Of a stretch of 10,411 nucleotides of DNA, positions 1-5,567 are shown in pieces. Numbering within the stretch: the first letter of the stretch is position 1; each line of letters opens with the position of its first letter. Under the pieces are notes generated by a model, which saw only the letters and a program-made list of their open reading frames with translations, was not told the DNA's origin and ran no database searches. Source of the stretch: Bacteroidales bacterium UBA2764 (lineage in GTDB: Bacteria; Bacteroidota; Bacteroidia; Bacteroidales; Paludibacteraceae); assembly GCA_002352705.1 (NCBI GenBank), contig DEIW01000057.1:1-10411 (forward strand), read 5' to 3'. The translations under genes were made by a program, and so were the position numbers.

Positions 1-2
1 TG

Positions 3-2000
3 GCTACCGAGGACGTCCGCTTCTATGACCATACCGGTGTTGATTTCAAATCCATGTTCCGTGCCATTCTGAAATTAGGGCGCGCCGGAGGCGGTTCTAC
101 CCTCACCCAGCAACTCGCCAAACAACTCTGGTCACCACGCGCGAACAATATATTCGAGCGGGCTATGCAAAAACCTATTGAATGGGTCATCGCTACCAAA
201 TTAGAAAGGCTCTATTCCAAGGAGGAAATTCTCTTGATGTACCTCAACCAGTTCGATTTTCTCTATAATGCGGTAGGCATCCAGTCCGCCTCGCAGGTCT
301 ATTTCTCTACCACGCCGGCGGAGCTCAAGACGGAACAGGCCGCAATGCTGGTAGGCATGTGTAAAAACCCCTCTCTCTATAATCCCGTTCGTCATCCTCA
401 ACGCGCTACAAGCCGCCGTAATACGGTACTGAGCCAGATGGAGAAATACGGTTATCTGGACGAGGCGGCCAAGGACTCTCTCTCTGCCCTCCCGCTCGAG
501 CTCCATTACAGTTCTGTCGACCACAAGCAAGGCACCGCACCCTATTTCCGCGAGTACCTGCGCGTCACACTCACCGCCAAAGAGCCTCATGAGAGCGATT
601 ATTCCGAATGGAACAAGTTGCAATACAAACTGGACCTCTGGCAATGGGAGAACAACCCTCTGTACGGTTTTTGCGAGAAGAACCGCAAACCTGACGGCAG
701 CAAATATGACATCTATCAGGACGGTCTGAAAATCTACACCACTATAGACTCCCGCATGCAGCGTTATGCCGAGGAAGCGGTGAGCGAACACATGCAGGCG
801 CAACAAAAGAGCTTCTTCCGGGAACTCAAGCGCAAGAAGAATGCGCCTTTCTCCCGTTCCCTCTCGCAAGCCGAGATATCCGGCATTATGAACCGCTCCA
901 TGCGTCAGACCGACCGCTATAGGGCTATGAGAAAAGAAGGGCTCTCACAGGACTCCATACTGCAGGCTTTCGAAACACCACGGGAGATGCAGGTCTTCTC
1001 GTATGACAGAGGGATGATTGACACTCTCATGAGCCCTATGGATTCCATTAAATGGCAGAAGAGTTTCCTACGCTGCGGGTTTATGTCCATGGACCCTCAT
1101 ACAGGGCATGTCAAAGCATATGTAGGCGGTCCTAATTTCGCACATTTCCAGTACGACATGGTTACTAAAGGCCGCCGGCAGGTAGGTTCAACCGTCAAGC
1201 CATACCTCTATACTCTGGCGATGGACGAAGGAATGTGGCCATGTGAGAAATGGGTATATGATTCAGTAGTTTTCGTACTGGATAACGGAGACCGTTGGGC
1301 ACCGCGAGACACACACGAGAAATACCAAGGCGATACTGTCACACTCACCTGGGGACTCAAAGAGTCCTCCAACTGGATGGCAGCGTACCTCATGTCCCTC
1401 TTCACGCCCGAGCAGCTCGTGAAGATGATGCAATCATTCGGTATTCAGGGAGATTTGGACCCTGTAGTGTCGCTCTGCCTCGGACCGTGCGAAGTCTCCG
1501 TAGAGGAGATGGTAGATGCCTACACTACTTTTGCCAACAAAGGTATCCGTACCGAACCGCTTTATGTCACCCGCATCGAGGACGCTAACGGAAACATTAT
1601 TGGTTCCTTTACTCCGCGCACTCATGAGATTATCAGCGAGACAACGGCATACAAGATGATATATATGCTCCGGGCGGTGCTCGATCATGGTACGGGTGTA
1701 CGTACGCGTTTCAAATACGGTATTACAGCACCGATGGGAGGAAAAACCGGTACTACCAATAATAACTCTGACGGTTGGTTTATGTGCTTCACGCCTTCTC
1801 TCGTCTCCGGCGCATGGGTAGGCGGAGAGGACCGTGGCATACATTTTGATAATATGGCAGAGGGACAAGGAGCATCGATGGCATTGCCTATATGCGCCTT
1901 GTATATGCAGAAAGTATTGGCAGACCCGAATTTAGGCTATAGTCCTAACGAACAGTTTGATATCCCTGAATGGTTTGACCCCAATGAAGGATGTAAATAA
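3..2000 (+). CDS. Class A penicillin-binding protein (PBP1A-type, bifunctional glycosyltransferase/transpeptidase), 5' partial
   Basis: Inner-membrane enzyme that polymerises lipid II into glycan strands (GT51 domain) and cross-links the stem peptides (transpeptidase domain) in the periplasm. The frame is open from base 3 and begins inside the first GT51 motif, ATEDVRFYDHTGVD, which carries the catalytic Glu. The real start and the membrane anchor therefore lie left of the window, and the ATG at 54 is only an internal Met. GT51 motif GGGSTLTQQLAKQLW follows at about 90-134, then the SKEEILLMYLNQ stretch. The transpeptidase has all three motifs: STVK (1188-1199, Ser nucleophile), SSN (1365-1373) and KTGT (1743-1754). 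The ending, YMQKVLADPNLGYS then FDIPEWFD, is as I know it from Bacteroidota PBP1A (mrcA/ponA-type). There is no PBP1C-like tail. It is the first visible gene of a five-gene operon; its last 17 bases overlap the next start. Confidence 0.95.
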   Translation, partial: ATEDVRFYDHTGVDFKSMFRAILKLGRAGGGSTLTQQLAKQLWSPRANNIFERAMQKPIEWVIATKLERLYSKEEILLMYLNQFDFLYNAVGIQSASQVYFSTTPAELKTEQAAMLVGMCKNPSLYNPVRHPQRATSRRNTVLSQMEKYGYLDEAAKDSLSALPLELHYSSVDHKQGTAPYFREYLRVTLTAKEPHESDYSEWNKLQYKLDLWQWENNPLYGFCEKNRKPDGSKYDIYQDGLKIYTTIDSRMQRYAEEAVSEHMQAQQKSFFRELKRKKNAPFSRSLSQAEISGIMNRSMRQTDRYRAMRKEGLSQDSILQAFETPREMQVFSYDRGMIDTLMSPMDSIKWQKSFLRCGFMSMDPHTGHVKAYVGGPNFAHFQYDMVTKGRRQVGSTVKPYLYTLAMDEGMWPCEKWVYDSVVFVLDNGDRWAPRDTHEKYQGDTVTLTWGLKESSNWMAAYLMSLFTPEQLVKMMQSFGIQGDLDPVVSLCLGPCEVSVEEMVDAYTTFANKGIRTEPLYVTRIEDANGNIIGSFTPRTHEIISETTAYKMIYMLRAVLDHGTGVRTRFKYGITAPMGGKTGTTNNNSDGWFMCFTPSLVSGAWVGGEDRGIHFDNMAEGQGASMALPICALYMQKVLADPNLGYSPNEQFDIPEWFDPNEGCK

Positions 2001-4071
2001 AATAGACCGTTCACTGCGTTCGCTGAAAGAACAAAGACCGCTCATTACGTTCGCTGAAAGAATAAAGACTAAATGGATTAGACGATTTTTTTCAGTCCTT
2101 TGTCTTATGTCTTTGAGCGTGGCGGTCTTTACTCCTGCGTATGCGCAACTGAATACCGACCGCATCACTGCGATTGGCAGAAATGCCTTGTATTTTGAGG
2201 ATTATGTGCTCTCTATCCAGTATTTCAACCAGGTTATCCGTCTCAAGCCCTACCTCGCCGAGCCTTATTTCTACCGATCGATTGCCAAAATACAACTGGA
2301 GGACTATCAGGGCGCTTTGCGGGATTGTAATGCCGCCATTGACAGAAATCCTTTCTCGCCGGGCTATTATTATACACGCGGGTATATTTATCGCCAGTTA
2401 GGCGAGTTGGAGAAAGCGGAGGCGGACTATTCGGAGGCGTTGCATTTCTCTCCGGACAACCGTACCTATATGCTCCTTCGCGCGGACACTCGGGCGGAAA
2501 TGAAGCATTATGAAGACGCCCTCAGTGACATCGAGCAGATGTTAAGGCGGGAACCTCATGCCGCGTCCGTATGGACGGAGAAAGGACGGGTTTGTATCCT
2601 TAAAAAAGACACTTTATGCGCCGTGGAGGCTTTTGAGCGCGCTACCGAATATGACAAATTCAACCCCGCGGCATGGTCTGCCCTCGGCGTGACGAACCTC
2701 ATGCTCAAACACGAAGACCAGGCGTACGCACAACTGACCCAAGCTATTAATCTCGGCTCCAAATGGGCGGGAGATTATATCAACCGTGGTATTATTCATT
2801 ATCACCGTCATAACTACCGCGGCGCATTGAGCGATTACGAGCAGGCGGTAAAAATCTCGCCGCGTGACGCTGACTGTTATTATAACCGGGCGATGATGCG
2901 TCAGGAGGTCGGGGATTATAACCGTGCGCTGGAAGATTTCAATACCGCCATCTCTTTGGCACCCGAGAGAACAGAGATGCGATACCAAAGAGGATTAGTA
3001 TATATGCAGCTCAAACAATGGCGGGAGGTCGTCCGCGACATGGACTCCCTGATAGCAAGGTACCCTTATTTCCTGCCTGCCTATTACATGGCGGCGCAGG
3101 CACAGACGAAGTCAGGGAATACCAAAGCCGCTTTCGTTTATCGCCAGAAAGCCTACGATTTAGAGCAGCGCAAGGATGAGATTCAATCCTCCCAGCCCAA
3201 TACCGACACCCGTATAGCCGAGGCACAACCGCAGAAGAAAGATCATCGCAAGGAGTTCTCTGCTTCTACGGCGCAGAACCAGACAGAGGTGCCGGAGGAG
3301 GAACAGAAATACGACTCCAAGACACGCGGTTCGGTACAGAAACGATACCAGGACGTCGTCAACGAACCCAATATCGTGGTCTCGTATTATTCCCAAGACC
3401 TCTCATTGCGGCGTACGAACTATTACCATCCCATTATCGAGCGTATCAATCATGCGCAGATTTTCCCGGCGGCACTCAAACTCACCGCTCAGGAACTTGC
3501 GCTTACCGCCGAGATGGTGGATTTCCATTTCTCCGAAATTACGCGGCTTTCCAAACTCATAGACGAATCGCCCAACCCTATTCTCTTCATGGCGCGGGCG
3601 ATGGAATTCGCTATTGTGCAGGACTATACCAGCGCCATTGATGATTGCACGCGTGCATTGACGCTTTCCGATAACAGTTCGCCGATTACACCTCTCGCCA
3701 CATTCTGCCGGGCGAACTGGAGATACCGGCTCCTTGAATACCAACGGACTACCGGAGAACAGGTCGTCACCACCTCCATGGACTTCGACATCATGTTGCG
3801 GGATTACGACCAGCTCATCAAACTACAGCCCGATTTCTCCTTTGCGTTCTATAACAAAGCGAATATACTATGCGCACAGAAGGAATGGAAAGACGCCATT
3901 TCGCACTATACCAAGGCCATCTCCGTTGACCCCGATTTTGCAGAGGCGTATTTCAACCGGGGACTGACATATATCTATATCGGCGAGAACGACAAAGGGC
4001 TCTCAGACCTCAGTAAAGCCGGAGAACTCGGTATTTATCAAGCGTATAACCTCATCTCCAGATTCAAGTAA
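1984..4071 (+). CDS. Secreted tetratricopeptide-repeat protein, about 14 TPRs in two blocks
   Basis: Probably an exported scaffold protein; the function is inferred from repeats only. The ATG at 1984 gives 695 residues. An alternative TTG at 1957 would add nine residues and has no support. A basic N-region and hydrophobic stretch (about residues 31-50) end in PAYA|Q, a signal-peptidase I site after residue 54. Ten 34-residue TPR units follow almost without gaps (about 58-397), with typical patterns such as AEPYFYRS..Y..AL..CNAAI..NP. A Gln/Lys/Glu-rich linker comes next, then a second block of about four less regular TPRs to the C-terminus. The pre-signal segment is unusually long (about 30 residues) and is largely encoded by a two-copy 31-base tandem repeat. 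The gene overlaps the penicillin-binding protein by 17 bases, suggesting translational coupling. No catalytic motif is seen, so a structural or adaptor role for envelope enzymes is the simplest inference. Confidence 0.9.
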   Translation: MKDVNKIDRSLRSLKEQRPLITFAERIKTKWIRRFFSVLCLMSLSVAVFTPAYAQLNTDRITAIGRNALYFEDYVLSIQYFNQVIRLKPYLAEPYFYRSIAKIQLEDYQGALRDCNAAIDRNPFSPGYYYTRGYIYRQLGELEKAEADYSEALHFSPDNRTYMLLRADTRAEMKHYEDALSDIEQMLRREPHAASVWTEKGRVCILKKDTLCAVEAFERATEYDKFNPAAWSALGVTNLMLKHEDQAYAQLTQAINLGSKWAGDYINRGIIHYHRHNYRGALSDYEQAVKISPRDADCYYNRAMMRQEVGDYNRALEDFNTAISLAPERTEMRYQRGLVYMQLKQWREVVRDMDSLIARYPYFLPAYYMAAQAQTKSGNTKAAFVYRQKAYDLEQRKDEIQSSQPNTDTRIAEAQPQKKDHRKEFSASTAQNQTEVPEEEQKYDSKTRGSVQKRYQDVVNEPNIVVSYYSQDLSLRRTNYYHPIIERINHAQIFPAALKLTAQELALTAEMVDFHFSEITRLSKLIDESPNPILFMARAMEFAIVQDYTSAIDDCTRALTLSDNSSPITPLATFCRANWRYRLLEYQRTTGEQVVTTSMDFDIMLRDYDQLIKLQPDFSFAFYNKANILCAQKEWKDAISHYTKAISVDPDFAEAYFNRGLTYIYIGENDKGLSDLSKAGELGIYQAYNLISRFK
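2004..2065 (+). repeat. 31-base tandem repeat, 2 imperfect copies
   Basis: Copies at 2004-2034 and 2035-2065 share most of their bases (AGACCG...TCGCTGAAAGAA core), with four mismatches, and the first four bases (AGAC) appear again at 2066. The array begins just after the stop of the penicillin-binding protein and encodes the N-terminal, pre-signal segment of the TPR protein (DRSLRSLKEQ / DRPLITFAER-like phases shifted by one base). A period of 31 is not a multiple of three, so a gain or loss of one copy would change the frame relative to the ATG at 1984. Confidence 0.85.
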
Positions 4072-4073
4072 AT

Positions 4074-4094
4074 TGAAAGGTGAAAAGTGAAAGG
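4074..4094 (+). repeat. Heptamer array, 3 copies, covering a start codon
   Basis: TGAAAGG, TGAAAAG and TGAAAGG follow one another at 4074-4080, 4081-4087 and 4088-4094. The GTG start of the TraB/GumN-like gene (4080-4082) spans the boundary of the first two units, so the array replaces a normal ribosome-binding region and encodes the residues KSER. A copy-number change would alter the distance between the upstream stop and the start and could create new GTG codons in other frames. Confidence 0.8.
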
Positions 4095-4976
4095 TACATA
4101 GTAATTCTGTTATTCGTGGTCATGGCGGTTATACCGGCACGGGCACAGTTGTTGTATGAGATTAGCGGCAAGTCGGCGAAAAGCAAATCCTACCTTCTGG
4201 CTACCAACAGGTATGTGGACATGAGCTTTATTGACACCATTCCCAATGTCTTCCGCTGTTATGGCAGGTGCAAGAGGGTCATTACGGAGTTTGCCATGCA
4301 GGATTATGAGGCACTCGCGGCGTTGAGACAAGCGGCGCTCCTGCCCGACACCGTCAAACTATCCAATTTCTACACGGACGACGAATACCGGTTTATTGAC
4401 AACAGTCTCCGCGTCAATGTAGGTATGGGGCTCGACCAACTATGCCGGATGAAGCCCTCCTACCTGACAGAACTTTACCGAACGGAACTCATGAAACAAT
4501 GGCTGCAATATAACGACCGGCGTTCTATGGAGACTTTCTTCGAACAAGTGGCGGCTGAGAGGGACATACCCGTCGTGGGACTGGATAATACCGGCGAGAC
4601 GATGTATATGCTCTTTGACCGCGAGCCTTTCCATTGGCAATGCAAAGAACTATTGAAAGTCATGGAGTACCCGGAGGTGGAGGTCAAGCAGGAACGGACT
4701 ATCCGGGATATGTACCTTAACGGGCGGCTGACAGACATTGCATACCAGGTGGAGGGACCGGATAATACTTCTACCGTCTCCTTCTCCGATTACAAGGTTT
4801 TTTGTCTGCGTAACGAGCAGTGGGTGAAACGGCTTGCGCCGTTCCTGGCTCAAGGAGGGGCTTTCATCACACTCAATGCCGTTTATCTCGGCGGAGACAA
4901 GGGACTGATTGAACAGCTCCGCAAAGCCGGGTACCGGGTACGCCCCGTCAACCGGAAAATCAAAACTGTAAACTAA
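4080..4976 (+). CDS. Exported TraB/GumN-family protein with degenerate catalytic motifs
   Basis: The 298-residue protein starts at GTG 4080, the only plausible start in frame. A signal peptide (residues 1-22) ends ARA|Q. The fold is recognised from LLYEISG..KSKSYLLATNRY..MSFIDTIP near the start, VITE at 67-70, and GGDKGLIEQLRKAGYRV near the end, matching the usual GumN layout. TraB/GumN/Tiki proteins are proposed metal-dependent proteases with two GxxH motifs and a conserved Glu. Here the first GxxH is ATNR (41-44) and the second is NAVY (266-269), so both histidines and both glycines are gone, while a Glu at 70 remains. It is therefore probably a non-catalytic binding or regulatory protein. 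No frameshift or stop interrupts it, so loss of function by decay is not indicated. It sits 8 bases after the TPR gene and 27 bases before a small exported protein. Family assignment is moderately sure; the pseudoenzyme reading is inference. Confidence 0.75.
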   Translation: MKSERYIVILLFVVMAVIPARAQLLYEISGKSAKSKSYLLATNRYVDMSFIDTIPNVFRCYGRCKRVITEFAMQDYEALAALRQAALLPDTVKLSNFYTDDEYRFIDNSLRVNVGMGLDQLCRMKPSYLTELYRTELMKQWLQYNDRRSMETFFEQVAAERDIPVVGLDNTGETMYMLFDREPFHWQCKELLKVMEYPEVEVKQERTIRDMYLNGRLTDIAYQVEGPDNTSTVSFSDYKVFCLRNEQWVKRLAPFLAQGGAFITLNAVYLGGDKGLIEQLRKAGYRVRPVNRKIKTVN

Positions 4977-5006
4977 CAAACCAACAAATAAACATATAAA
5001 CAAATG
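4975..5006 (+). repeat. Octamer array, 4 imperfect copies, ending in the next start codon
   Basis: AACAAACC, AACAAATA, AACATATA and AACAAATG fill 4975-5006. The array begins within the stop codon of the TraB/GumN-like gene and its last three bases are the ATG of the small exported protein, so it occupies the whole 27-base junction. It is A-rich, which fits the A-rich leaders preferred in Bacteroidota translation initiation. Confidence 0.7.
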
Positions 5007-5567
5007 AAAAAGGTATTTTCTGTACTGTCAGCTCTTCTGGTAGCTGCGTCAATCACTCTGAATGCCGCTGAGCGCGGTAAGTTTATTCACGTCGATGCTT
5101 CTGTCAACAAAAACCTGAAGCCGCAACTGGCATTTTGTCAGGAGCATAAGGACGGCAAAGATGTCACTACTCTGCTTCTCAAGACCGTGAACACCAATGA
5201 GTACAATGAGTTCACGGACGAATCGCGTATCCTCGTGCGTTTTGCGGACGGCAAGGCCGTACGTCTCAACCGTGTGCCGGGCGTAGAGGTGAAGAAAGAC
5301 AAACGCACCGAGAAAGCGGCGCGCGCTACCATCACCAAGTATTGGACGGAAACCACCTATGAAGTCACCCCGGAGATTATCTCCGAACTGGAGGCAGGCG
5401 TTGCTATCATCAAACTCCGTATCGTTTACAAAGCCAATGACGCCAAGGATTACGAGATTGCCGAGGGTTACCAGCCTAAGATGGCGGAAGACCTCCTCAA
5501 GTCCTACAAAGAGGCTGCACTGAACAACAAAAAGAGCAACACGGACCTGAGTGATGAGGATTTCTAA
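5004..5567 (+). CDS. Small exported protein of unknown function (187 aa)
   Basis: I do not recognise this family. The ATG at 5004 opens a clear signal peptide (MKKVFSVLSALLVAASITLNA, cleavage predicted after residue 21, before AERGKF), giving a mature protein of about 166 residues. The mature part is rich in Lys, Glu and Thr, has alternating hydrophobic stretches consistent with beta strands (LAFCQEH, VTTLLLKTV, RILVRFADG, VAIIKLRIVY), a single Cys, and a short acidic tail ending DLSDEDF. There is no lipobox and no membrane segment after the signal, so a soluble periplasmic or surface protein is expected. It lies between the TraB/GumN-like gene and the amidase, and its 3' end overlaps the amidase start by 14 bases, so the two are probably made together. 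The start codon is the last three bases of an octamer repeat array. Confidence 0.85.
   Translation: MKKVFSVLSALLVAASITLNAAERGKFIHVDASVNKNLKPQLAFCQEHKDGKDVTTLLLKTVNTNEYNEFTDESRILVRFADGKAVRLNRVPGVEVKKDKRTEKAARATITKYWTETTYEVTPEIISELEAGVAIIKLRIVYKANDAKDYEIAEGYQPKMAEDLLKSYKEAALNNKKSNTDLSDEDF

Noticed and set aside
201..869. Minus-strand open frame of 222 codons
   Set aside because: It is fully antisense to the penicillin-binding protein GT51 and linker region, whose motifs are intact on the + strand, and the frame shows no recognisable protein features.
1957..1983. TTG start for the TPR gene
   Set aside because: It only adds nine residues read out of frame from the penicillin-binding protein C-terminus; an ATG is available 27 bases later.
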